This document shows positions 14,938-22,256 of a stretch of 22,256 nucleotides of DNA, piece by piece. Origin of the DNA: an uncultured Lachnospiraceae bacterium (GTDB lineage Bacteria > Bacillota > Clostridia > Lachnospirales > Lachnospiraceae); NCBI GenBank assembly GCA_910584695.1, contig CAJUBR010000042.1:1-22256 (forward strand). Reading direction: 5' to 3'. The notes below the pieces were generated by a model that had not been told where the DNA came from, did not search any database, and saw nothing but the letters and a program-made list of their open reading frames with translations. Made by a program: the position numbers and the translations under genes. Position 1 is the stretch's first letter. Each line of letters begins with the position of its first letter.

Positions 14938-16227
14938 ATGGAACATCCGGGTCATGCCAATCATGGAAAGGTACTGTTTTACTATTATTGCAGACGGATC
15001 AAGCAGGATATGTCAAGCCTGATGAAATGGGTATTGCTGGCATTCCTGACCGGATATGTGGTCGGAGGGATCAGCAGTCTGTTTTCTTATGTACTTACAA
15101 AGGTAACGGTTTTCCGGGAAAATCATTTATGGGTATTTTTATATTTACCAGTAGCAGGTATTATTATCGTTTTTTTCTATCAGAAGATTGTAAAGTATGA
15201 AGTTGGTGCAAATCAGGTATTTTCTACTGTGCGGTCAAAGGATGATGTTCCTCTGCGTTCGGCACCTCTTATTTTTTTGTCGACAGCACTTACACATTTG
15301 GTTGGTGGCTCGGCAGGTCGCGAGGGAGCGGCAATTCAGCTGGGTGGCAGTATCGGAAATCAACTGGGACGCTGGCTGAATTTAGACGAACAGGACAGGC
15401 ATGTTATTGTAATGTGCGGTATGAGTGCGGCGTTTTCGGCATTGTTTGGGACTCCTATGGCGGCGGCAATTTTTGCGATGGAGGTCGTCAGTGTTGGAGT
15501 GATGTATTATACGGCACTGGTTCCGTGTATCGTATCCTCGTTAATTGCTACTAATTTTGCAGCAGGGCTGGGAATTCATCCCGAAGTATTTCATGTAAAA
15601 GACATTCCGGAGCTTACCATGTTAAACGGAATGAAAATGGGGATGATTGCGATTGCCTGTGCAGTTGTCAGTGTAGTATTTTGTATTGCCCTAAAACAGA
15701 CAAGCATTTTTTTCCGTAAAGAGTTAAAGAATTGTTATATAAGAGTAATTGTGGCAAGTATCGTGATTATTTTGCTTACATTTCTTTTGAAGTCAACCGA
15801 TTATATGGGTGCCGGAATCCATGTGATTGCAGAGGCCATTGAAAACGGAAGAGCCGATACATTTGCTTTTTTTTGGAAAATGGTATTAACGGCATTGACA
15901 ATGCGTGCAGGTTTTAAAGGGGGAGAGATTGTACCGTCCTTCTTTATCGGGGCAACACTTGGATGTGTTCTTGGAAACCTGTTGGGACTATCTCCCGGTC
16001 TTTGTGCGGCAGCGGGAATGGCAGCGGTATTTTGCGGTGTTACAAACTGTCCGATCACTTCGATTTTAATCGCGTTTGAATTGTTTGGATTTGAAGGGGT
16101 TTCCTTTTACCTGATCGCAGTTTCCGTCAGTTATGCGGCATCAGGGTATTACAGTTTATACAAAGACCAGACAATCGTATATTCTAAATATAAAGCAAAG
16201 TATGTAAACCGGCATACGCATATGTAG
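14938..16227 (+). CDS. CLC-family anion transporter, probably of the CLC-F (fluoride/proton antiporter) type
   Basis: ATG 14938 has AGGAGG (14923-14928) at 9-base spacing and is preferred to an in-frame TTG at 14920; the product is 429 residues with about ten membrane helices. The gating motif is GREGAAIQ with the external gating Glu at 129, following GGSA. The helix-N motif is GGEIVP (329-333) instead of the GIFAP of E. coli ClC. The usual GSGIP chloride-coordinating segment is missing and is replaced by VGANQVF. These substitutions resemble what I remember of CLC-F antiporters, which export fluoride in exchange for protons, rather than chloride CLCs. That assignment is inference. No fluoride riboswitch was recognised upstream. 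The gene is followed after 27 bases by the MoxR gene and may be the first gene of that operon. Confidence 0.88.
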   Translation: MEHPGHANHGKVLFYYYCRRIKQDMSSLMKWVLLAFLTGYVVGGISSLFSYVLTKVTVFRENHLWVFLYLPVAGIIIVFFYQKIVKYEVGANQVFSTVRSKDDVPLRSAPLIFLSTALTHLVGGSAGREGAAIQLGGSIGNQLGRWLNLDEQDRHVIVMCGMSAAFSALFGTPMAAAIFAMEVVSVGVMYYTALVPCIVSSLIATNFAAGLGIHPEVFHVKDIPELTMLNGMKMGMIAIACAVVSVVFCIALKQTSIFFRKELKNCYIRVIVASIVIILLTFLLKSTDYMGAGIHVIAEAIENGRADTFAFFWKMVLTALTMRAGFKGGEIVPSFFIGATLGCVLGNLLGLSPGLCAAAGMAAVFCGVTNCPITSILIAFELFGFEGVSFYLIAVSVSYAASGYYSLYKDQTIVYSKYKAKYVNRHTHM

Positions 16228-16254
16228 GGGCACGGCTTAGAAAGGAATGAATCT

Positions 16255-17181
16255 ATGGAGAATAAGATGTTACAGGTAAAGGAAGAGATTAAAAAAGCAG
16301 TGAAAGGAAAAGATGAAGTGGTGGAGAAGGTGCTTGCCACAATGCTTGCAGGTGGACATGTTCTGCTAGAGGATATTCCGGGAGTGGGTAAGACGACTCT
16401 TGCGATGTCTATTGCAAAATCTATGTCATTAGGCTATCGGCGTGTACAGTTTACACCGGATGTTCTTCCCAGTGATATTGTAGGGTTTTCCATGTATAAT
16501 AAGGATACAGGAACGTTTGAGTATCAGCAGGGAGCGGTCTGCTGTAACCTGTTTTTGGCAGACGAGATTAACCGTACCTCTCCAAAGACACAGTCAGCCC
16601 TGCTTGAGGTCATGGAAGAGGGGAATGTAACGGTGGACGGTGTGACAAGAGCACTTCCGGAACCGTTTACAGTGATTGCGACGGAAAATCCGCTAGGGTC
16701 TTCCGGAACGCAGATGCTGCCGGAATCTCAATTGGACCGCTTTATGGTGTGCCTTTCCATGGGATATCCGGAACATGATGCGGCAGTAGATATTTTAAAA
16801 GGAAACGCAATGAAACCGTTGTCTTTGCTGAAAAATGCGATATCGGTAGAAGAACTTATGAAACTGCGGGAAAAGACCAATGATATGTATGTGCATGATT
16901 CCGTTTATGAATATATTGTAACTTTAGTGGAGGGAACAAGAACAAATCCGTTGTTTTCCATGGGGGCAAGTCCAAGAGGAAGTATTGCATTGCTTCGGAT
17001 GGCAAAGGCAATGGCGGTTCTCCGCGGAAGGGATTATGTAACACCAGAGGATATCAGGGTGGTATTTATAGACGTATTGGGACATAGAGTAAAGCTGAGT
17101 ACCAAGGCAAGGGCGGAAGGTAAGGATATGGAAGCGGCACTGAATGAATTGTTTAACGGGGTAAAGGTTCCCCGGACATAA
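16255..17181 (+). CDS. MoxR-family AAA+ ATPase
   Basis: The 308-residue cytoplasmic ATPase has Walker A GVGKTT (43-48), Walker B LFLADEINR (Asp103, Glu104), the family's TPDVLPSDIVGF segment, sensor 1 in VIATENP, and the arginine-finger region ESQLDRFM. Length and motifs are typical. MoxR proteins act as chaperone-like ATPases that remodel or activate partner proteins, often encoded beside DUF58 (von Willebrand A-like) and transglutaminase genes, exactly as here. AAAGGA (16241-16246) precedes the ATG with 8-base spacing. It sits 27 bases after the CLC gene and 33 bases before the DUF58 gene, so it is part of a transcription unit. Its specific client is unknown; the DUF58 protein is the natural candidate. 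Confidence 0.95.
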   Translation: MENKMLQVKEEIKKAVKGKDEVVEKVLATMLAGGHVLLEDIPGVGKTTLAMSIAKSMSLGYRRVQFTPDVLPSDIVGFSMYNKDTGTFEYQQGAVCCNLFLADEINRTSPKTQSALLEVMEEGNVTVDGVTRALPEPFTVIATENPLGSSGTQMLPESQLDRFMVCLSMGYPEHDAAVDILKGNAMKPLSLLKNAISVEELMKLREKTNDMYVHDSVYEYIVTLVEGTRTNPLFSMGASPRGSIALLRMAKAMAVLRGRDYVTPEDIRVVFIDVLGHRVKLSTKARAEGKDMEAALNELFNGVKVPRT

Positions 17182-17214
17182 CATATCCGGTACAACGGGA
17201 AAGGGAGATGGAAT

Positions 17215-18276
17215 ATGCGGCAGATTCGCAATGCGATACGATATTTGGTTGTGATTATTATAAATGTATTTATCATGTATGTTTTTCATAGTTATATCAA
17301 TCTTCTTTTGCTGATTGGACTTTTGCTGTTTCCTGTTTACAGTATTTATGGAGTATGCAGAGTGAAACGGGAATTATCCCTTAAACTGGTTTTACCGAAG
17401 GAACCGATGGAAAAAGGGACTGAGTTTCATCTGAGTTTTATTTTACACAATCCCACATGGTTTCCTTTGGTAAACGGAACAATAAAACTTACGACTGAAA
17501 ACTGCTTTTATGAAGAAAAAGGTGTACATTACCTGAATGTTCCGGTAAGAGCCAGAAGGGATACAGAGACGGTTTATCCCATTATTATGGATTATTGCGG
17601 CAGGCTTGCAGTGAAGGCAGAGGAAATCAGACTATTAGATTTACTGGGAATTTATGAAACCGTGATTCCAGTAGGGGAAGAACGGGAGTGTCTTGTTTTT
17701 CCGAAAGGGGAACTGCGGAATCAAGAGGCAGGTCAGATCTATATAAATGGTGTATCGGAGGCGATGGAGAGTAGGGAAAAAGGGTATGATTTTTCGGAGA
17801 TTAGTGGTATTCGGGAATATATTCCCGGTGACAAACTCCAGAATATTCATTGGAAGCTTTCTATGAAAAAAGATGAGCTGATGGTGAAGGAGAGAATCAG
17901 CGTATCTGCCATGCAGCTTAATGTGCTTGTAGAATTGGCAAATGATGAGGAGATGAGACTGGAAGGGGTTTTGGAATTGGCAGACAGTATTACAAGGTCA
18001 TTTGTGGAACAGAATCTTCCATTTACCGTCTATTATTATAGCACGAATCTGGGAGAGTTGAAAGAATGTTTTATCGGCAGCCGGGTAGAGCGGGAACAAT
18101 GGATAGAAATGCTTTTATATGACAGGAGTTATCCCGATACAGGGAGAGTAGAACGGATGTTCTTAAAAGAGCACACTTCGGCAGAAAGCTATCTTTATAT
18201 TGGATATGGCATGACGGTAGAAGGGGAAAATATAATGTTTGGACAAAAAGATGCAGCAGCAGTATTAAAGGGATAA
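17215..18276 (+). CDS. DUF58 domain membrane protein
   Basis: The 353-residue product begins with two membrane helices (about 8-45: YLVVIIINVFIMYVFH and NLLLLIGLLLFPVYSIYGV). A beta-rich extracytoplasmic-like region follows, and then the DUF58 core with its diagnostic IREYIPGDKLQNIHWKLSMK (199-218). DUF58 proteins have a von Willebrand A-like fold and are almost always encoded with a MoxR ATPase. They are thought to be its partners, with roles around the cell envelope. AAGGGAG (17201-17207) with 7-base spacing supports the ATG. The next gene starts 21 bases after the stop. The exact function is unknown for the family, but the family call is firm. Confidence 0.93.
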   Translation: MRQIRNAIRYLVVIIINVFIMYVFHSYINLLLLIGLLLFPVYSIYGVCRVKRELSLKLVLPKEPMEKGTEFHLSFILHNPTWFPLVNGTIKLTTENCFYEEKGVHYLNVPVRARRDTETVYPIIMDYCGRLAVKAEEIRLLDLLGIYETVIPVGEERECLVFPKGELRNQEAGQIYINGVSEAMESREKGYDFSEISGIREYIPGDKLQNIHWKLSMKKDELMVKERISVSAMQLNVLVELANDEEMRLEGVLELADSITRSFVEQNLPFTVYYYSTNLGELKECFIGSRVEREQWIEMLLYDRSYPDTGRVERMFLKEHTSAESYLYIGYGMTVEGENIMFGQKDAAAVLKG

Positions 18277-18297
18277 ATAGGATTGGAGAAGAGGCAG

Positions 18298-20799
18298 ATG
18301 CTATTTAGAAAGAAAAAAAAGGAAGAACTGCATAAGGGAGATATATTTCTTGCAAAAGGAATTTATTTAAAACAGCCGTTGATGGAAAACGGCAGCATTT
18401 TCCAAAATTGCTTTTTGCGCTGTCTGATTGTCTTTTTGCTTGTGTTTGGTTCCATAGGGGGATTTTTGTCCGCTTTTCGAATTTCGTATCATTATCCATT
18501 GGTAATCGTATTTTACCTGATACTTTCTATGTATTTTTCTTTTTTATATGCATCTTCAAAACTTTTGTATCGGGATATCGGATATATATTGTTTTTCGGT
18601 ATTTTTGTGGTAGCGATTTACTGGCTTCGTCTTTATGCAAATTCAGGGTTTTATGTAGTCATAAATGCAGTCTTACGGGAGGCAAAAACTTTTTTTGAAT
18701 TATCCGGTGTCAGAGAGTATGAAACACAGATTGACAACGATTATCTGACAGTTGCAATTCTTGCCATTTTTGTAGGAATGGTCTGTATTATTATCCTGAA
18801 TATCTGGATTTACTCCACTATGAGTCTGATTTGGACAGCCTTGCTGACATTTCCACTTTTATTTGTACCGCTCTATATGAAGCTGGCGATTGATCCCATT
18901 TATGTTATCACACTGAGTGCAGGATATATAGCGGTTATTATTTTTAAAGCGAATGGGCACTATCTGGCTTTTGCGTGGGATGCATCTTTCCGGGTGCGGG
19001 GGTTTAAAAAAGACAGGGTGTCCTATACACAGGATGCAGGGATTTTTAGACAGCTTTTGCTGTCCGTTTTCGTGTTGGGTTTTTGTATGGTGATTTTAGT
19101 GGAATCGGTTTTTCCATCGCGCAGGTTTGAAAATATGTTCAAGAATGACCGGCTGCGGGAAAGAACGGAGGAATCCATTGGTAATTTTATTCTTCTTGGA
19201 TTTGAGGGAATGTACAACCGGTATGCTTCCACAGGAGGCATGAGTGGCGGAAAGCTTGGGGGAATATCCAATGTCAGACCCGATTATCAGGCAGATCTTA
19301 GGGTATCCTATACCCCCTATAACAATGAGGCTGTTTATTTGAAGGCATATACCGGTGGAATTTACGGAGAGAACCAATGGGAAAGTCTGTATTGGGAAGG
19401 AACCCTGCAAAATGAGAAAGGAGAAGGTCTGGAAGACGGGGAAAAACGACAGACACCGTCCGGGCAAAAAAAGAATGATGTTGCCGTATTCGAAGAGGAA
19501 AGCATGAAAAAAGAGGCGGAATCTTTGCAGAATAAGAAAAAAGAGGGGGCGGAATACAGTGCTGTGGGCAGAATGGATGTAACTAATGTTGGAGCAGACA
19601 TTTCATATCTGTATTATCCCTACTATACGCTGTTTGAGGATTACTCCATTTATGAAAATCACAGTCTGATGCCGTCGGCACAAGAAATCGGGATGCAGAA
19701 GCAGAAAACCTATAATTATTATCCGAAGGTGATATGGGAGGATTCTTTTGGGGAGGTCATACCTTCGGGAATTCATACAGAAGGGCTGGATGCTGCAGTT
19801 TTGGATGTCCCTGAAAAAAATAAAGAGGTCATTGAGAGAGAATGTGAACGGATTGGTTTAGCACCAGGTATGACAGAGAATGAAATTGTGGATGCTGTGC
19901 GGGAATATTTTGCTGAGAATATACCATATACATTAAAACCGGGGGCAACACCGAGAAGGCAGGATTTTATCAATTATTTCCTGACAAAAAACAGAAAAGG
20001 CTACTGTGCACATTTTGCATCGGCAGCAACGCTTATTTTCAGGCAGATGGGAATTCCGGCACGTTATGTGGAAGGTTATGCAATTTCAATGGAAGCCGCA
20101 TTGGATTCCGAAATAAATGAAACGAAGGAATACTCGGATTATTATGACGGATATTCTGCAATCGGTGATTCGGCAGTGTTGGATGTAGAAGTCACGGATG
20201 CCATGGCACATGCATGGGTTGAGATTTATGTGGAAGGATTTGGATGGAAGGTAGTCGAAGTGACTCCGGGCAGTAACGAGGCTGCAGATGAAGATGATTT
20301 CTGGTCTGCATTTGAAAGCCTTTTAGGCAATGGAGGAGGGGATGATGAGGAAGCCGGGGCAGGTGGACCGGGAGCACTTGAGCTGTCAAAATACGCATGG
20401 CTGATCTATGTGGTATTTTTTGCGATAGCAGCCGTTTTACTGGTGGAAGCAGGAAGAATCGCCCTTCGGAAGCTTTTAAGATATAGAAAATGCCATCAGA
20501 AGGATAAAAAGGAGGCTGTTATTGCCAGCTATGCCGATGTTTGTGATATGATCAGGGTATGTGAGCCGGATTTTTCACTTTGCAGAAGCCATTTAGAGCA
20601 GCTTATGTTCATCAGTCAGCGGTATCAGGTGATCTTTGATCAGGAAACGATTTGTCAATCCATAGAGCAGATTAGTTTTAGTAAACAGCCAATCTCGGAA
20701 GAAAAGTTGGAACAGGCAGCACAATTAATCGGTGAAATTAGAAAAATGATATGGAAGAGTGTGAATATCAGGAAAAAAGCGGCATTATGCAGAAGATAG
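18298..20799 (+). CDS. Membrane-bound transglutaminase-like protein (TgpA-like)
   Basis: ATG 18298, with GGAG (18285-18288) at 9-base spacing, is preferred to an in-frame TTG at 18283 that overlaps this site; the product is 833 residues. Residues about 35-290 contain six or more membrane helices. A large extracytoplasmic region follows, including a charged low-complexity stretch around 380-420. The transglutaminase/protease core has Cys570 in NRKGYCAHFASAATLIFRQM and His638 in AHAWVEIYVEGFGW. The third position, usually Asp, is Glu654 (VVEVTPG). A further membrane helix (about 695-720) and a cytoplasmic tail complete the TgpA-like plan. The extracytoplasmic domain would cleave or cross-link proteins at the outer face. 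With the MoxR and DUF58 genes it forms the familiar three-gene module; its substrate is unknown. Confidence 0.92.
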   Translation: MLFRKKKKEELHKGDIFLAKGIYLKQPLMENGSIFQNCFLRCLIVFLLVFGSIGGFLSAFRISYHYPLVIVFYLILSMYFSFLYASSKLLYRDIGYILFFGIFVVAIYWLRLYANSGFYVVINAVLREAKTFFELSGVREYETQIDNDYLTVAILAIFVGMVCIIILNIWIYSTMSLIWTALLTFPLLFVPLYMKLAIDPIYVITLSAGYIAVIIFKANGHYLAFAWDASFRVRGFKKDRVSYTQDAGIFRQLLLSVFVLGFCMVILVESVFPSRRFENMFKNDRLRERTEESIGNFILLGFEGMYNRYASTGGMSGGKLGGISNVRPDYQADLRVSYTPYNNEAVYLKAYTGGIYGENQWESLYWEGTLQNEKGEGLEDGEKRQTPSGQKKNDVAVFEEESMKKEAESLQNKKKEGAEYSAVGRMDVTNVGADISYLYYPYYTLFEDYSIYENHSLMPSAQEIGMQKQKTYNYYPKVIWEDSFGEVIPSGIHTEGLDAAVLDVPEKNKEVIERECERIGLAPGMTENEIVDAVREYFAENIPYTLKPGATPRRQDFINYFLTKNRKGYCAHFASAATLIFRQMGIPARYVEGYAISMEAALDSEINETKEYSDYYDGYSAIGDSAVLDVEVTDAMAHAWVEIYVEGFGWKVVEVTPGSNEAADEDDFWSAFESLLGNGGGDDEEAGAGGPGALELSKYAWLIYVVFFAIAAVLLVEAGRIALRKLLRYRKCHQKDKKEAVIASYADVCDMIRVCEPDFSLCRSHLEQLMFISQRYQVIFDQETICQSIEQISFSKQPISEEKLEQAAQLIGEIRKMIWKSVNIRKKAALCRR

Positions 20800-20865
20800 C
20801 ACTTAAGGAACATTGCAGTAAAGGGAACTGATCGGTAAAAGAGTCGGATAGATTGGGAGAAGAGA

Positions 20866-22131
20866 ATGAAACGAAAGCTTTGTATTGTAATGTGTTTGGT
20901 CTGTCTGCTGGCAGCCGTTAGATGGATAAGAAGTTCCCAAAGCGGTGTGATTGCTGCAATGTCGGGAAATTTTAGGCAGCTTGTGGATAAGAATGCAGGA
21001 ATGGATTCTTTATACGGAAAGGGTATACAGCGGACTGTGGAACATAGAGAATTCATACAGGGAACGAATCTGGATAATTTAAAAAGGGAGGAAGAGATAA
21101 CATACCAGAAAGAAAGAGTCGAACAGTATATTCAGGAATGTATCAGCAGCATGAGCCTGGAGGAAAAACTGGCACAGATGATGATTCTTACCAATCGGAG
21201 TGATATTACAAAAGAGAATTTAAAAAACTATCAGCCTGGGGGAGTTCTTTTCTTTGCTGCAGATTTTGACGGAAAAACAATCCAAAAAGTAAAAAAACGT
21301 GTGAAAAGGCTGCAATCCTATGTGACAATTCCACTATTCGTCGGAGTGGATGAAGAAGGCGGGGAAGTAAGCCGGATTGCCGGGTTAAAAGCAGATGACC
21401 TGCCGACTTATTTAAGTGCAAGAGAGCTTTATAAAGACGGAAATGCAGATGCAGTGAGAGAGGGAACGATTTCTAAAATCCGTCTGTTAAAGTCCATGGG
21501 AGTAAATCTGAATTTTAATCCGGTGGCGGATATTGTAAGTGATAAAGATGCCTATATGTATGAAAGATCTGCCGGAAATGATGCAGAAACAGTATCGGGC
21601 TATGTGGAGACGGTAGTTGCTGTCATGAATGAGAAGAATATGGGAAGCTGTTTAAAGCATTTTCCGGGGTATGGAAATAATGGAAACACACACCTTACTT
21701 ATATAAAAGACGGAAGAAAACCTTCCGTTTACCGGACAAAGGATTTTTTACCTTTTGAGGCGGGAATCAGACAGGGAGTGGATATGATTATGGTTTCCCA
21801 TATTGTAGTAAAAAAGCTGGATAAGAAAAACCCTGCCTCTCTCTCGAAAAAGGTACATTCTATTCTAAGAGAGGAGTTAAATTTTCAGGGTGTTGTGATT
21901 GCAGATGATTTAAAGATGAAAGCCATTTTGGATCAAATGACAATAGAGCAGGCTTCAGAGAGGGCATTTGCAGCAGGCAATGATATGATTTTTTCTGCTG
22001 ACTTTGAAGCTTCCATGAGAGGAGCTAAGTCTGCGGTGAAAAATAAAAAAATTTCAGAACAGCAGATTGATGAATCGGTAACCAGAATTTTAAGAATGAA
22101 AATAAATAGACAAATCCTTGTTGTAGAGTGA
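20866..22131 (+). CDS. Secreted or membrane-anchored glycoside hydrolase family 3 protein (NagZ-like)
   Basis: The 421-residue product starts with a hydrophobic signal or anchor (MKRKLCIVMCLVCLLAAV), so it acts outside the membrane. The GH3 barrel shows MSLEEKLAQMMI, the substrate loop FVGVDEEGGEVSRI, VNLNFNPVADI, KHFPGYG and the nucleophile region VVIADDLKMKAI (Asp347). GH3 enzymes of this kind remove beta-N-acetylglucosamine from peptidoglycan fragments or glycans. In NagZ-type members the general acid/base is an Asp-His pair in the KHFPG loop. Here the sequence is GNNGNTH, with His276 kept but Asn274 in place of Asp. Activity may be altered or lost, or the protein may bind rather than cut. 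There is a ribosome binding site just upstream (GGGAGAAGAG). It lies 66 bases after the transglutaminase gene and probably belongs to the same operon. Confidence 0.9.
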   Translation: MKRKLCIVMCLVCLLAAVRWIRSSQSGVIAAMSGNFRQLVDKNAGMDSLYGKGIQRTVEHREFIQGTNLDNLKREEEITYQKERVEQYIQECISSMSLEEKLAQMMILTNRSDITKENLKNYQPGGVLFFAADFDGKTIQKVKKRVKRLQSYVTIPLFVGVDEEGGEVSRIAGLKADDLPTYLSARELYKDGNADAVREGTISKIRLLKSMGVNLNFNPVADIVSDKDAYMYERSAGNDAETVSGYVETVVAVMNEKNMGSCLKHFPGYGNNGNTHLTYIKDGRKPSVYRTKDFLPFEAGIRQGVDMIMVSHIVVKKLDKKNPASLSKKVHSILREELNFQGVVIADDLKMKAILDQMTIEQASERAFAAGNDMIFSADFEASMRGAKSAVKNKKISEQQIDESVTRILRMKINRQILVVE

Positions 22132-22139
22132 TTAGGTAA

Positions 22140-22256
22140 TTGCGAAATTCTGTTTTTGTTACCGGCCGCCTCACAATATAGACAATATCAACACTGGGCA
22201 CGAGCCAAGGCATACCTTCATACTAAGCTCGAAAGTACCTCGCTAAGTATTCAGGC
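22140..22256 (-). repeat. Repeat copy B: inverted, diverged copy of the fragment at 9048-9173
   Basis: Read on the minus strand from the window edge, one frame gives PEYLARYFRA, a stop, then YEGMPWLVPSVDIVYIVRR and later TEFRNYL. This parallels copy A (A-K-Y-E, P-A-Y-D-I-A-Y-I-A, E-F-C-K-R-L) in spacing and residues. At base level CAATATAGACAATATCA here matches the reverse complement of copy A with one difference. It lies just after the GH3 gene, in opposite orientation, and continues past the right edge. The stop codon shows this copy is not a working gene in this frame. Confidence 0.45.

Noticed and set aside
13036..18297. TTG codons at 13036, 14920 and 18283 as alternative starts of three genes
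   Set aside because: In each case the TTG lies in or just before a good ribosome binding site serving an ATG 15-18 bases downstream, so the ATG is preferred.

Overview
The window looks like chromosomal DNA of a gut-type Clostridia, most likely Lachnospiraceae. This is inferred from the moderate, AT-leaning composition, strong AGGAGG-type ribosome binding sites, some near-consensus sigma-A promoters, a DUF6273/Big2 secreted protein, and an IS4 element of a kind common in that family. No rRNA, tRNA, CRISPR array or plasmid origin was seen.

The left third (1-4741) is a decayed accessory region. A complete but dead IS4-family element (107-1688) abuts the truncated N-terminus of a flavodoxin/NADPH-dependent FMN reductase-like gene. 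Next come a frameshifted N-terminal remnant that I read as a large AAA/DNA2-type helicase protein (2083-2930) and an orphan ORF with a HEPN-like RNxxxH motif (2938-3723). About 1 kb without a convincing gene follows. It holds a perfect consensus promoter (4361-4389), a long leader with a hairpin and a 17-codon upstream ORF.

The middle (4742-9173) carries export functions: an MsbA/BmrA-type ABC half-transporter, a GNAT acetyltransferase pseudogene with internal deletions, and a MATE efflux pump transcribed divergently from a TetR-type regulator that starts with TTG. A short repeat with a degenerate coding fragment sits just after the regulator and recurs, inverted, at the right edge of the window.

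The right half (9201-22131) is all on the + strand and concerns the cell surface: a GT8 glycosyltransferase, a multidomain secreted DUF6273/Big2 protein with its own promoter, a membrane-fused spermidine synthase-like protein, and a CLC transporter with CLC-F-like motifs. A tightly spaced MoxR ATPase - DUF58 - membrane transglutaminase - GH3 hydrolase cluster follows. That cluster is a familiar arrangement, but the GH3 protein lacks the usual Asp of its Asp-His dyad. I found no clearly new multi-gene system. The most interesting items are the ABC-transporter leader, the TIR hairpins of the IS, the diverged repeat pair, the helicase/HEPN remnant and the altered catalytic residues.
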